This document shows positions 8,733 to 17,233 of a DNA stretch of 64,000 bases, piece after piece (the stretch's first letter is position 1; each line of letters starts with the position of its first letter). This DNA is from Candidatus Obscuribacterales bacterium. GTDB taxonomy: Bacteria; Cyanobacteriota; Vampirovibrionia; Obscuribacterales; Obscuribacteraceae. Under the pieces are notes generated by a model. The model saw nothing but the letters and a program-made list of their open reading frames with translations. It ran no database searches and was not told the origin of the DNA. The DNA lies in contig JAKFVU010000082.1 of NCBI GenBank assembly GCA_021732025.1, positions 62,001-126,000 on the forward strand, written 5' to 3'. Both the position numbers and the translations under genes were made by a program.

Positions 8733-9872
8733 ATGCGTTTCAAGAAGCCAGGGGCTACCTTTGCCCTCTCCTCTTTGCTTTTACTGAGCCAAATGGCCTT
8801 ACCCGAGCAGGCAAAAGCCCAAGCAATGATGGAATATGGCGGTTTAATGGCTATGCCGAAGGGAGTACCCAGTGGCAACACAGTTAATATGCTTACTAAC
8901 CCATATCGTTCAATTAATAGTAAATTTCCTGGCAACGGAAATAGTAGTGGTAATGGCAGCACAGGTGAGGCACCAGCGGCGACACCAGGTCAAGTCGGTG
9001 GAACCAATTCGGCTATGTCAGTTGATGCGTTAGGGACCGTCACTGTTGACCCAAAGAAAGCACAAGCACTTGGCGCTCAAGCTCTCAAGCAATTTGAGCA
9101 AGCTAAAGCAAAGATGGCTGCTAAGCCGCAAGATTTAAAAGGCGCGGAAGCAGTACTGCGTGAAGCGATTAACACACGCAACTCCATTTGGGGCTACGAC
9201 GACCCGATGATGCCGACTATGTTGACATTGATGGGTGAAATTTATGCAAAGCAAAAACACGTTTCAGAATCAGAAGCTTGCTTCAAGAATGCCCTTGTCT
9301 ATATCACGAAGAAGCAGGGCTCTGGCAGTTTTGATCGACTAGATACTTTGGCCAAGCTCGGCGCTCTGTACAACGATAATGGCAACCCTAAAGAAGCCTT
9401 GCCCTACTTTCAGCAAGTGGCCCAAATCAAAGAACGTCAACATGGCGCCCTCGATATCGCCACTTTAAAAGCAAAATTACAATGGGCCAATGTTTCCGCT
9501 GCTGCTGGAAAACCAGATGCTGCATCTATTTACACAGGCCTTCAGGCCAATTTAGATCAATCTGACAAAGATAAAGCAGGCTTCAAAGACGTACAGTCTG
9601 AGTTCATAAAATCATATGGTGCCTTTCTCAGTAAGGCCGGCAAGAGTGAAGAAGCCAATGATTTAGAAAAGCGGGCCAGTTCACCAGCCCCTGAAGCCAA
9701 ACCAATCGCCGTGGAAACTCCTGCAGAAACTCCTGTAAAAGCTGCAGATGTAGCACCAAGTGCAGCCGCTGACTCAACTAGCGCAAAAAATACAACAGGC
9801 GAATTGACCATGGAACAAATGATCAATGCCGAAGCCGCGCTCAACAAGAAAAAATCTAAGTCTAAGAATTAG
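8733..9872 (+). CDS. Exported TPR-repeat protein
   Basis: A 379-residue protein with a signal peptide (hydrophobic ALSSLLLLSQMAL, probable cleavage after QAKAQA). A Gly/Asn/Ser-rich linker follows, then TPR-like helical repeats between about residues 105 and 310 (for example GEIYAKQKHVSESEACFKNA and LGALYNDNGNPKEALPYFQQ). The tail is rich in Ala, Pro and Lys. TPR arrays bind proteins; the partner is unknown. GGGG lies upstream of the ATG. Gene and promoter region (8558-8732) are divergent from the MshEN-like gene. Confidence 0.8.
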   Translation: MRFKKPGATFALSSLLLLSQMALPEQAKAQAMMEYGGLMAMPKGVPSGNTVNMLTNPYRSINSKFPGNGNSSGNGSTGEAPAATPGQVGGTNSAMSVDALGTVTVDPKKAQALGAQALKQFEQAKAKMAAKPQDLKGAEAVLREAINTRNSIWGYDDPMMPTMLTLMGEIYAKQKHVSESEACFKNALVYITKKQGSGSFDRLDTLAKLGALYNDNGNPKEALPYFQQVAQIKERQHGALDIATLKAKLQWANVSAAAGKPDAASIYTGLQANLDQSDKDKAGFKDVQSEFIKSYGAFLSKAGKSEEANDLEKRASSPAPEAKPIAVETPAETPVKAADVAPSAAADSTSAKNTTGELTMEQMINAEAALNKKKSKSKN

Positions 9873-9889
9873 ATCGATATTCCAAATGG

Positions 9890-9917
9890 TGTTAGCTAAA
9901 TTGTGTTAGCTAAATTG
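9890..9917. repeat. Perfect tandem duplication of a 14-base unit
   Basis: The unit TGTTAGCTAAATTG occurs twice head to tail (9890-9903 and 9904-9917) just after the TPR gene. The identity of the copies suggests a recent slippage event. No function is evident. Confidence 0.8.
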
Positions 9918-9921
9918 TAGC

Positions 9922-9941
9922 CACTGTGCGATTGCACAGTG
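9922..9941. terminator. Perfect 8-base-pair hairpin after the TPR gene
   Basis: CACTGTGC and GCACAGTG enclose a GATT loop, giving an uninterrupted stem. It lies in the gap between the TPR gene (ends 9872) and the helicase-like gene (starts 9994). It has the geometry of an intrinsic terminator, but no T-run follows on either strand, so it may instead stabilise mRNA ends or bind a protein. Confidence 0.45.
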
Positions 9942-9993
9942 CTTAAGGCCGCTCACTCTCTTAGTATCAGTTTAACGACTGGGAGAGAGAAAA

Positions 9994-11712
9994 ATGGAAA
10001 TAACTAGCACGGTAACCCCTCAGCCTTTTGCAGCCGAAGCACCATTTCAACCAACGCTGATAATCAAGAATCTAGCTCAAGTTCAAGAGTTAGCAGCGCT
10101 TGAACGCATGCTCGCTACAATTTACGGCAGCGCTAAACCAGTTTCGTTAGCCGAAATTTTAGAGAAAGTACAATGCGATAGTCTCACTATAAGTCTGCTT
10201 AAGCATCTGGCTTTTGCTCCAATTTGCACTGGCTTGCTCGATGGCCTAAAGCAATCTCTAACTATAACTGATGAGGGAAAACGACTTTTCGAAATCTCGC
10301 AAATTCTCTTCGGCTTCCACGGCCAAGTCAGTGTTAGTTCCAGATTTAGTTCAAATAGTGGGGTCGGCTCTAACACCACCATCGCCGTTAAATTGAAGCT
10401 CTCACCAGCTGAAGTAAAGCAATCGACAATCAGACTTAAGGCTCGCTTGCAAGCACCAAATGTACGCAATCTTGTTGAGCAAATAGTGCGTCAGCAACTG
10501 GCAATTTTTAAGAGTTCAGGGCTGTGCCAGGCTATGCTTTTGCAGCAGAATTCATTCGTTGCCAGCGGTCCGGTAACTGGCGAGTGGACAGTATCTTCAA
10601 AAGTCTCTGCTGAGAGCGAAATTCCACGACAGGTGGAGAAAGTTCTGAGCGCATTAACGAAAACAAACACTATCAATATTATTGGTGGAACTGGCACTGG
10701 AAAGACGGCGATAGCAAGCGAGGTTGCATTGGCTCTTGCTCAGGCTGGCAAAAAAGTTCTATTGGTTACTCACTCAAGACTCCTTGCGGCTCAGTTGCGC
10801 TATCAGCATCAGCAGTACTTGGCTGAACTTGAACAAAAGGAGCAACATCACTTTAGCCCGATGCAGAGTACCACTGCCGCACAAGCTGGCTGTGCACTGA
10901 CAATTTCAACTTTTCACGCTCTTTGCCATTCAGCTGCACAGACGGCCAATCTAAACCCACCAAAATCTATCAGCACACGAGTATTCAATGAAATTTTTCC
11001 GGAGCTGTTGATTGAGGCGACCAATTTGTATCGCGACCTAAAATTTGACGCCATTGTCGTCGATGAAGGTCATAGCTTCGGCGCTAGTCTTTGGCGCGCC
11101 CTAATGCACTGTCTAAAAGATCAGGTCAACGGGGAGTTTGTCTTCTGCTATGACCCGCAGCTGCTTGTCTTCAATCGCCTAAGCATTGTCCCTCACGCGG
11201 CTACCACAATTGAGTTGAAAACTAGTCTCAAGCCTAATATTGACCTTCTTGCTAGCAACGAAAGTACGGAACTCTATGAAGTAAGTACAGCCGACGAGCA
11301 GGCTGAAACTGTGCAATTCGTTGTCGACAATCTACTTGATGGAGGCAAGTATCACCCCAATGATATAGCCATTCTTAGCGCCAATAATGAGAAGAGTCAT
11401 CGCTTCAAATTTGCTAACGGAGTAAAAGTTTGTCAGCAACCGGTGAAAGCAAAATCTAAAGCAATACTTGAAACATCTCTGTTTCAGTTTCGAGCCTTAA
11501 CTGCAAAAGTGGTGATTCTCATCGATTTGTTTGACGAGGTCGAGAAGTTAAGTGATTGGAAGTTTCAATACTTTTGCTATCTAGTTTGGGGCCGAGCCAC
11601 AGACAAACTAATTATTGTTGGCAGCGAAGAGGCAATGGCAAGGCTCTTGCCCCGCGAAGTAGCTACATTAGCCACCGCTGAAATTTTGCCAAGTAACGGT
11701 CGAAAACAATAG
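9994..11712 (+). CDS. Superfamily 1/2 helicase-like P-loop ATPase
   Basis: A 572-residue protein. The N-terminal 200 residues are not recognised and may be helical. Walker A is GGTGTGKTAIAS (near residue 230), followed by the helicase-type Ia region VLLVTHSRLLAAQLRYQ, a motif ISTFHALCHSA, and Walker B VVDEGHSFG. The C-terminal part has a motif resembling UvrD/DUF2075 helicase ends (VVILIDLFDEVEK; FCYLVWGRATDKLIIVG). It may unwind or translocate on nucleic acid, but no nuclease domain is seen and there is no DNA-repair neighbour. GGGAGAG precedes the ATG. Confidence 0.7.
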   Translation: MEITSTVTPQPFAAEAPFQPTLIIKNLAQVQELAALERMLATIYGSAKPVSLAEILEKVQCDSLTISLLKHLAFAPICTGLLDGLKQSLTITDEGKRLFEISQILFGFHGQVSVSSRFSSNSGVGSNTTIAVKLKLSPAEVKQSTIRLKARLQAPNVRNLVEQIVRQQLAIFKSSGLCQAMLLQQNSFVASGPVTGEWTVSSKVSAESEIPRQVEKVLSALTKTNTINIIGGTGTGKTAIASEVALALAQAGKKVLLVTHSRLLAAQLRYQHQQYLAELEQKEQHHFSPMQSTTAAQAGCALTISTFHALCHSAAQTANLNPPKSISTRVFNEIFPELLIEATNLYRDLKFDAIVVDEGHSFGASLWRALMHCLKDQVNGEFVFCYDPQLLVFNRLSIVPHAATTIELKTSLKPNIDLLASNESTELYEVSTADEQAETVQFVVDNLLDGGKYHPNDIAILSANNEKSHRFKFANGVKVCQQPVKAKSKAILETSLFQFRALTAKVVILIDLFDEVEKLSDWKFQYFCYLVWGRATDKLIIVGSEEAMARLLPREVATLATAEILPSNGRKQ

Positions 11713-11745
11713 TGCTACTGTAGACTTTGTAGTCGTTGTGGTTTT

Positions 11746-11777
11746 TGTAGACCAAGTAGATCAAGTAGATCAAGTAG
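11746..11777 (+). repeat. Short tandem repeats of a GTAGA(T/C)CAA unit
   Basis: Immediately before the lipase-maturation-factor-like gene, the nonamer GTAGATCAA and close variants are repeated about three to four times (11746-11777). They overlap the presumed leader and end beside the candidate TTG start. A slippage-prone leader could vary expression; this is speculation. Confidence 0.6.
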
Positions 11778-11783
11778 GCGGGA

Positions 11784-13223
11784 TTGTCTTTGGCATTCTT
11801 AAAGTCGCCACGGAACATGACCATAGCTCTCTATCTGCGCCTCTTGGCGTTAGTGTATCTCTGCGCCTTTGCTCTTCTATTGCCGCAGGCTGAAGGTTTA
11901 TATTCAGTATCAGGCATTGCGCCAGTGGCCGACTACAACCTTTTTCTTCTCGCCACGTGCTGTGGATGCCTGTTTTCACTCTTGCTCTTCTTTAGCATAG
12001 CCGAGCCAATAGTTCTCTTTCTTCTCTATGTTGCTTATCTCTATATAGTTGTCGTGGGCCAAGAATTCTTGTCTTTTCAATGGGACACGCTACTGCATGA
12101 AACTGGCTTCATTTCGATTTTCCTTGGTCGCAGCCGCTATTTTTCATTCAGCGAGAAAACCAATAGGATTGCCATTGTTGCCCTTATGTGGCTAACTTTT
12201 CGTTTAATGTTTTCGTCTGGGTATGTCAAAGTTATGAGTGAGGTTGCTAGTGATTCTAGTTGGCTTTCTCTAACGGCTTTGACCTATCATTTTGAAACCC
12301 AGCCACTGCCAACTCCTCTAGCAATTTTCTGTAACGCTGCACCGCTCTTATTAAGTAAAATAGCTTGCGCTGCAGCCCTGGCTATCGAACTAATTGTTCC
12401 GTTCTTCATCTTCTTTGGAGCCAGAGCGAGAATTGTCGCTGCTGCTCTATTTACTGTTTTGCAATTAGTTATTGCCTTGACTGGTAACTATGGCTTTTTC
12501 AATTTTCTAAGTGTGGTGATCTGTTTGCCTCTAATTGCCGACTCAGAAGTTCAGTGGCTGTTTCGCTTCTTCAAGTTGAATGGTCTGAGACAGCTACTAC
12601 TAAAAGTAAATGTCAATGCTAGAGAAAATAGACACCGACTAATTCGCATTGTAGAAAATGTAATATCTGCAGCGGCTTTCTCGGTGATTGTCTTTGCCAG
12701 TATTGTCAGCATTAGCCTCACTGTATTTGGTCGTGAGGTCTACAATAGCCTGCCTGCGCCACTCGCTATATCGTATAGCCTCTGTCAAAACTTCGGTATA
12801 TCATCGACCTATGGTCTGTTTGCCGTTATGACACGAAATCGACCAGAACTGATTGTTGAGGGAAGTGTCGATGGTATCGAATACAAGGCCTATGAGTTTA
12901 ATTACAAAGTAGGTGACATTCACCGCGCACCGCCAATAGTTGCGCCCTACATGCCGCGATTAGACTGGCAGATGTGGTTTGCCGCTCTCAGGGCCGAAAG
13001 CGGGGCTGGCCCAGATCGTTGGTTTGTTCACTTCTTAAGTTGTCTTGCCCAGGGTGATAAGAGCGTTTTAGGACTGATCAAAACAAACCCCTTTGCCGGA
13101 GCACCACCAAAGTATCTAAGAGTGAAACTCTACAAGTACAAATTCGCAACCCCCGAAATGCTTGCTTCTTCAGGCCAATGGTGGCAGCGCGAAGAGATAG
13201 GTATTTATTTAAATCAACGCTAA
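11784..13223 (+). CDS. Lipase maturation factor-like membrane protein
   Basis: A 479-residue polytopic membrane protein. The C-terminal part matches the lipase maturation factor (LMF/DUF1222) signature: ELIVEGSVDGIEYKAYEFNY, KVGDIHRAPPIVAPYMPRLD, WQMWFAAL. Around ten hydrophobic segments fill the N-terminal 300 residues, with an RSRYFSF loop. In animals LMF1 helps fold lipases in the ER; the bacterial role is unknown. The start is taken as TTG at 11784; an ATG at 11817 in the same frame is an alternative and would begin right at the first membrane segment. A class 3 lipase is encoded at 40347 but far away. Confidence 0.82.
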   Translation: MSLAFLKSPRNMTIALYLRLLALVYLCAFALLLPQAEGLYSVSGIAPVADYNLFLLATCCGCLFSLLLFFSIAEPIVLFLLYVAYLYIVVVGQEFLSFQWDTLLHETGFISIFLGRSRYFSFSEKTNRIAIVALMWLTFRLMFSSGYVKVMSEVASDSSWLSLTALTYHFETQPLPTPLAIFCNAAPLLLSKIACAAALAIELIVPFFIFFGARARIVAAALFTVLQLVIALTGNYGFFNFLSVVICLPLIADSEVQWLFRFFKLNGLRQLLLKVNVNARENRHRLIRIVENVISAAAFSVIVFASIVSISLTVFGREVYNSLPAPLAISYSLCQNFGISSTYGLFAVMTRNRPELIVEGSVDGIEYKAYEFNYKVGDIHRAPPIVAPYMPRLDWQMWFAALRAESGAGPDRWFVHFLSCLAQGDKSVLGLIKTNPFAGAPPKYLRVKLYKYKFATPEMLASSGQWWQREEIGIYLNQR

Positions 13224-13322
13224 GCACAAAAGAGCTTAGCCAATAATTCACTTCTGTACAATTGTAATAACTGGTAGAATTTTACCGGTTAATGACATTT
13301 TTCAACCATAAGCGGCATAAAT

Positions 13323-13460
13323 ATGCAGTTTAGCCTTGTAGCTTCAGACGAGATCGCTATTGAGTCCGGCAATCAAATTCGGGCTCATAGACTGGCTGAG
13401 ATTATGCAGCAGAGCGAACTAGCTGCCCACGCCGGGGTTTTGGCACAAGGTGGGTTTTAG
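13323..13460 (+). CDS. Small ORF (45 residues) upstream of a membrane protein
   Basis: An ATG at 13323 opens 45 codons ending in TAG at 13460, three bases before the GTG of the next gene. The peptide is soluble-looking and partly helical (IRAHRLAEIMQQSELAAHA). AGCGG lies about 8 bases before the ATG. The ribosome binding site of the downstream gene (AAGGTGG, 13446-13452) lies inside this ORF, so translation may be coupled. No family is recognised; it may also be a chance frame. Confidence 0.4.
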   Translation: MQFSLVASDEIAIESGNQIRAHRLAEIMQQSELAAHAGVLAQGGF

Positions 13461-13463
13461 ACA

Positions 13464-14297
13464 GTGGATTTTCATTGGCTGCTATCTCTATATTTTCCGA
13501 CACTTTTTTCGATTTTGAATATCGGCACAATTGCTTATGTCTTTACCAAGTACTCATGGATAGTATGCAAACGGCCGCGCCCAATTGCTATTTCACCGAA
13601 TCAAGTTATGTGGTCGAAGAGTAGATCTGTTCAACTCGCTCAATTTAGAATTTATGGTTTGTGCTTTCTTCTTACAGGTATTCTCTTCAGCACTTTTAGT
13701 GCATTAAATTTCTGGTCCGGCATGTTTCCTTTTCCGACCAGTCCAGCTGTTGAGGGTGGCAGAACCATGCTGGCCTACTTGAAATTGAGTGTTGGTACGG
13801 TACTTCCACTATTCTTTTGCTTGCAGGTGGTACTTAAGCAAAAAGTAGAGACCAGAACATTTCGTTCATGCTTGCTAACAGCTCAACCATTTCTGCATTT
13901 ACTACTCTTCGTTTCGGTGAGCCTTCTCTCAATACCTTGGATTGAGGGCTTGAAAGCAATAGTCGGCCAATCCAATTTGAATTCAGAAGGAGTGGCATTC
14001 TTTCTTGGTATGGCTGCGGCCTACTCGATTTTGCCTGTTCTGGGCCTCTTTACTTTGAACGTGGTTAAATCACCTGCTGTGCGCTATTCATTTATAAATG
14101 TCAGCCAAAGTGACCTTGATCAGGCTCAACAACTTTTGCAATCTAATAGCTTCGACGTTGCGACGCTAGAGCATAAAGCTGACAGCGAGCTCGAGTTTTT
14201 GATTAAGGTAGCAAAGTACGGCGACAACATGGAACAGGCGGATTCTATTTCGCAATACCTTCTAGCAAGGCACCTTGTAATTGAGAAGCCAGCTTGA
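13464..14297 (+). CDS. Multi-pass membrane protein, function unknown
   Basis: A 277-residue protein with five to six predicted membrane segments: about residues 5-28, 57-80, 103-122, 137-160, and 175-202. A soluble tail of about 70 residues follows, containing SQSDLDQAQQLLQSN. GTG start, with AAGGTGG about 10 bases upstream inside the preceding small ORF. The stop is TGA, which shows that TGA terminates normally here. I recognise no family. Confidence 0.7.
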   Translation: MDFHWLLSLYFPTLFSILNIGTIAYVFTKYSWIVCKRPRPIAISPNQVMWSKSRSVQLAQFRIYGLCFLLTGILFSTFSALNFWSGMFPFPTSPAVEGGRTMLAYLKLSVGTVLPLFFCLQVVLKQKVETRTFRSCLLTAQPFLHLLLFVSVSLLSIPWIEGLKAIVGQSNLNSEGVAFFLGMAAAYSILPVLGLFTLNVVKSPAVRYSFINVSQSDLDQAQQLLQSNSFDVATLEHKADSELEFLIKVAKYGDNMEQADSISQYLLARHLVIEKPA

Positions 14298-14333
14298 GCA
14301 TAGGCACAAAATAGTACATTTAAAACCTTAATT

Positions 14334-15719
14334 TCACTTTGAGTCTAGCACCGGACGAAGGTCTACTTTCAACTCTTCCGATTGTGGGCTATACACAGAC
14401 AACAGCTGCGGTGGAGTAGCATCAGGCGGATAGAGCAGCTCGACTGTAAATGTTTTCTTTTCGCCTGGCTCGATTTCAAAACTATCTAAAGGTTCAAGCT
14501 TTTGACCTTTGTGCAAAACAAGATGATAGAAACGCTTATAGCTATCAGTTGAAAGCTTTACAGAGCCACGATAGAAAACTGCCTTCTCTGGCTGTTCTGC
14601 ATACTTCACTTCGTTAAGGTCAGTCTTCAATGGGCAGTCTAAGGTGACATAAATTTTGCGTTTAATATAGTCTCTATTGCGCACGTTGAAAGTCACTTTG
14701 TAATCAACGCAGTAATTTCCATGAGCACTATAGGCGGTATCGTCATAACGCCTGAGCAGCTTAGCGCTTTGAATTTCACCGGTGCCGAAAGTTCCTTTGG
14801 TAAGTGAACTTATGGCATAGCGTCGGCAGGCACCAGCGCTCTTATCCAGCACCATGTTGTGCGTGGCATCAAGGTGCACTCCTTGTTGCACGCCTGCTAC
14901 TCGGCCGTATATGAATCTTCCAACAAAGTCATTTGGGGTCGGCCTGAGCTTCTCATACTCTCTTGGTCTCGCCATAAGCGAATCTTTCAGCATGCTCTCT
15001 AATTTACTAAGATCTGGCGCTCCACTTTCTGAGAAAGTGGCAATTGTAGCCATTTGCAAGGTACCATCGATATTGCCACGAGCAAAGAACGAGCGGCCGT
15101 TGTGATGAAATTTCAAATCTGCAACTGGCACATCGACATGACGCACCACTGCAAATTTATGAGGCGGAACAGTAACTTGGAAAGGTGGCTCTACTGTGGC
15201 TTGCCCATGTATATAATCGGCGGTGAGTCGGTCGCCGGGGCCAGAATAGAGCTTGTTTTCATCGTCAATAGCTAGCGGTACTCGCTCAACAAAAGGTGCA
15301 TCTGGTTGGCTTAAATAAGATGCTTGCTCGTTAACCTTGATGGTAACTGGCTGATTGAGTGGATTATAGGCAACCCAAGTTACGTAGAGCGTTTTCTTAG
15401 CGTCGGCATCAGTTTGTTTATTGATGTGATGCAAGAAGATAGCGAAATCACCTTTGAAGCGATAGTTCAGATGGTTTTCTGGTATATCTGTGCCTGTGCC
15501 GCCCATTGTCGAAACCAAAATACCTGGGCCAGAGACTACCTCGGGGCAGTTGCTGTTCAACATTGGCAACTTGTCATTGATTGCATTCAGCGGTTTAACT
15601 TTACAATCGAATTGTAGCTCAGCCCCATTTGCACCTGATGCGGGAGCCAAAGAAGCAGTCCAGGGCAACGTCACGGCGGCAATCAGGGCTGTGTAGGTGC
15701 GGCTTAGTACTCTGTTCAT
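14334..15719 (-). CDS. Exported DUF3370-like protein
   Basis: A protein of about 461 residues beginning MNRVLSRTYTALIAA, a signal peptide with likely cleavage near APASGA. The ATG at 15719 was chosen over one 60 bases upstream because it places the signal peptide at the N terminus. Conserved-looking blocks are GPGILVSTMGGTGTDIPENH, LNYRFKGDFAIFLHHINK and SLTKGTFGTGEIQSAKLLRR. I associate these with DUF3370, a family of uncertain function found mainly in cyanobacteria; this recall cannot be verified here. Several Ig-like beta segments are plausible in the C-terminal half. It is divergent from the selenoprotein operon. Confidence 0.68.
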   Translation of the reverse strand: MNRVLSRTYTALIAAVTLPWTASLAPASGANGAELQFDCKVKPLNAINDKLPMLNSNCPEVVSGPGILVSTMGGTGTDIPENHLNYRFKGDFAIFLHHINKQTDADAKKTLYVTWVAYNPLNQPVTIKVNEQASYLSQPDAPFVERVPLAIDDENKLYSGPGDRLTADYIHGQATVEPPFQVTVPPHKFAVVRHVDVPVADLKFHHNGRSFFARGNIDGTLQMATIATFSESGAPDLSKLESMLKDSLMARPREYEKLRPTPNDFVGRFIYGRVAGVQQGVHLDATHNMVLDKSAGACRRYAISSLTKGTFGTGEIQSAKLLRRYDDTAYSAHGNYCVDYKVTFNVRNRDYIKRKIYVTLDCPLKTDLNEVKYAEQPEKAVFYRGSVKLSTDSYKRFYHLVLHKGQKLEPLDSFEIEPGEKKTFTVELLYPPDATPPQLLSVYSPQSEELKVDLRPVLDSK

Positions 15720-15844
15720 GTTTATGTGATTTTTCTGAGCTAAAATTATGGGGAAAATCGGCTTTTTTGTATCTACCATTTATCGCATAAAGCACAGATA
15801 AACGACGATCTTTGAAACCGAATTTTCGCCCGCTTATATACACT

Positions 15845-15850
15845 AGGAGA
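15845..15850 (+). promoter_or_regulatory. Ribosome binding site of the selenoprotein gene
   Basis: AGGAGA lies five bases before the ATG at 15856. It is one of the strongest Shine-Dalgarno sequences in the window and supports real translation of the UGA-containing frame that follows. Confidence 0.8.
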
Positions 15851-15855
15851 CTAAA

Positions 15856-16101
15856 ATGACTGAAAACAAACCTGCAGTGTCAATCACATTCTGTGGTTCT
15901 TGAGGATACAAATCTAGAGCTGTCAGTTTGGCAGCCGATATCACTAGATTCCTCGGCTATTCCACCAAGATTCATCAATCCAGTGGTGGGGTTTTCGAAA
16001 TAGAAGTAGACGGTGAATTGATTTTCTCGAAGGCTCAATTGGGACGCTTCCCCGCAGAAGGTGAAGTGCTCGACCTACTTTCAAGTAGGGCTGTGGGCTA
16101 A
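15856..16101 (+). CDS. SelW/Rdx-family selenoprotein (in-frame UGA = Sec16)
   Basis: An ATG with a strong ribosome binding site opens 81 codons ending in TAA. Codon 16 is TGA (15901-15903). Reading it as selenocysteine gives the N-terminal motif TFCGSUGYKSRA, the CxxU redox motif of the SelW/Rdx family, at the correct distance from the N terminus. The rest matches the family as well: FEIEVDGELIFSKAQLGRFP corresponds to the family's conserved G-FEV-V-G-LI-SK--GRFP block, and length is normal. Rdx proteins have a thioredoxin-like fold and are thought to act as redox partners, possibly with glutathione or other thiols. A hairpin with SECIS features follows the UGA. Ferrochelatase starts 26 bases downstream on the same strand. 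A nonsense-mutated Cys form is the alternative. Confidence 0.85.
15905..15942 (+). promoter_or_regulatory. Bacterial SECIS-like hairpin
   Basis: Just after the UGA, GCTGTC (15919-15924) pairs with GGCAGC (15930-15935) around the five-base loop AGTTT, with one U-G pair. Below it, GATA (15905-15908) can pair with TATC (15939-15942) after an internal loop. The apical loop begins 21 bases after the UGA and has G in its second position. Bacterial SECIS elements read by SelB are known to lie inside the coding region, with the loop roughly 16-37 bases after the UGA and a G among the first loop bases, so the fit is good. Confidence 0.75.
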
Positions 16102-16127
16102 TACATGTTTTCAGTTAAGGTCAAATA

Positions 16128-17171
16128 ATGAACAATTACGATGCCATTCTCTTTCTTTCATTCGGTGGCCCAGAGGGAATGGCAGATGTGATGCCTTTTC
16201 TGGAAAATGTTCTGCGGGGCAAAAACGTTCCGCAGTCTCGTATGCTAGAGGTTGCTCACCACTATGAGCGCTTCGATGGTGTCAGCCCTATCAATGGTCA
16301 GAATCGCAGCTTGATTGATTGCCTAAAGCAAGAGCTAGATAAGCGCTCAATCAAGCTGCCGGTTTACTGGGGCAACCGCAATTGGCACCCGATGCTGGCT
16401 GATACCATTAGGCAGATGAAGGCTGACGGCATTAAGCGTGCCCTGGTCTTTGTCACCTCGGCCTATAGCTCTTACTCAGGTTGTCGTCAGTATCGAGAAG
16501 ACATCGAAAAAGCGCAGGTTGAAGCTGATGCTGGCGATATACAGTTCGATAAGTTGCGAGTGTTCTACAATCACCCACTTTTTGTAGAAGCCAACATTGA
16601 AGCGGTTAAGGCTGGCCTTGAGCAGCTTTCAATGCCAGATAATAACGACATTCATGTCGCCTTCACTGCTCACAGCATTCCCATGGCCATGGCAGATAAT
16701 TGTGACTACGTTAAACAGCTGTCTGATACCTGCGAACTTACTGCCAGAGCTTTGTCCATCTCTAATTTCAAATTAGTCTATCAGAGCCGTAGTGGCCCAC
16801 CGACACAGCCTTGGTTAGAGCCAGATATACTCGACCACATGCGCGCCTTAAGCGCCAGTGGGGTGAAGCAAGTTTTGGTGCACCCAATTGGCTTTATCTC
16901 AGACCATATGGAGATTCTTTACGACCTCGATACTGAGGCAAAAGAGCTCGCCCAGGAGCTTCAGATGCAGTTTGTGCGAACCAGCACAGCGGGGACAAAT
17001 CCTAAGTTCGCAAGAATGATGGCCGATCTTGTGCAAGAGCGGCTAGAATCAAATAACGTGGCTGAGAAGAAGGCCATCGGTTGCTACGGGCCAGCACCAG
17101 ATCAATGTGCTCCCGGCTGTTGTTCTTATACACCTACTAGACCAGTGCAACCTGGCGCCCAGAGACCTTAG
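16128..17171 (+). CDS. hemH: Ferrochelatase with probable [2Fe-2S] site
   Basis: A 347-residue class II chelatase that inserts Fe2+ into a porphyrin in the last steps of haem synthesis. The catalytic pair is H182 (FTAHSIP) and E262 (SDHMEILYDLD). The N terminus (LFLSFGGPEGMADVMPFLEN) is typical of the actinobacterial-like type. Four C-terminal cysteines (C319, C327, C331, C332) together with C119 in SGCRQYRED suggest a [2Fe-2S] cluster, as known in some ferrochelatases. Whether the substrate is protoporphyrin IX or coproporphyrin III cannot be told. AAGG precedes the ATG; it is probably cotranscribed with the selenoprotein gene. Confidence 0.92.
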   Translation: MNNYDAILFLSFGGPEGMADVMPFLENVLRGKNVPQSRMLEVAHHYERFDGVSPINGQNRSLIDCLKQELDKRSIKLPVYWGNRNWHPMLADTIRQMKADGIKRALVFVTSAYSSYSGCRQYREDIEKAQVEADAGDIQFDKLRVFYNHPLFVEANIEAVKAGLEQLSMPDNNDIHVAFTAHSIPMAMADNCDYVKQLSDTCELTARALSISNFKLVYQSRSGPPTQPWLEPDILDHMRALSASGVKQVLVHPIGFISDHMEILYDLDTEAKELAQELQMQFVRTSTAGTNPKFARMMADLVQERLESNNVAEKKAIGCYGPAPDQCAPGCCSYTPTRPVQPGAQRP

Positions 17172-17233
17172 AGATCAAACAACCGCACAGAAGCCGCATT
17201 TTAGTTGCGAGGACAGTAGCATCGGAGTATCGA

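Noticed and set aside
15859-15903. UGA in the SelW-like frame as a plain nonsense mutation (pseudogene)
   Set aside because: The UGA sits exactly at the second redox position, the reading frame continues with good family resemblance, and a SECIS-like hairpin follows. A simple pseudogene would not show all three. The pseudogene reading remains the null model to test.
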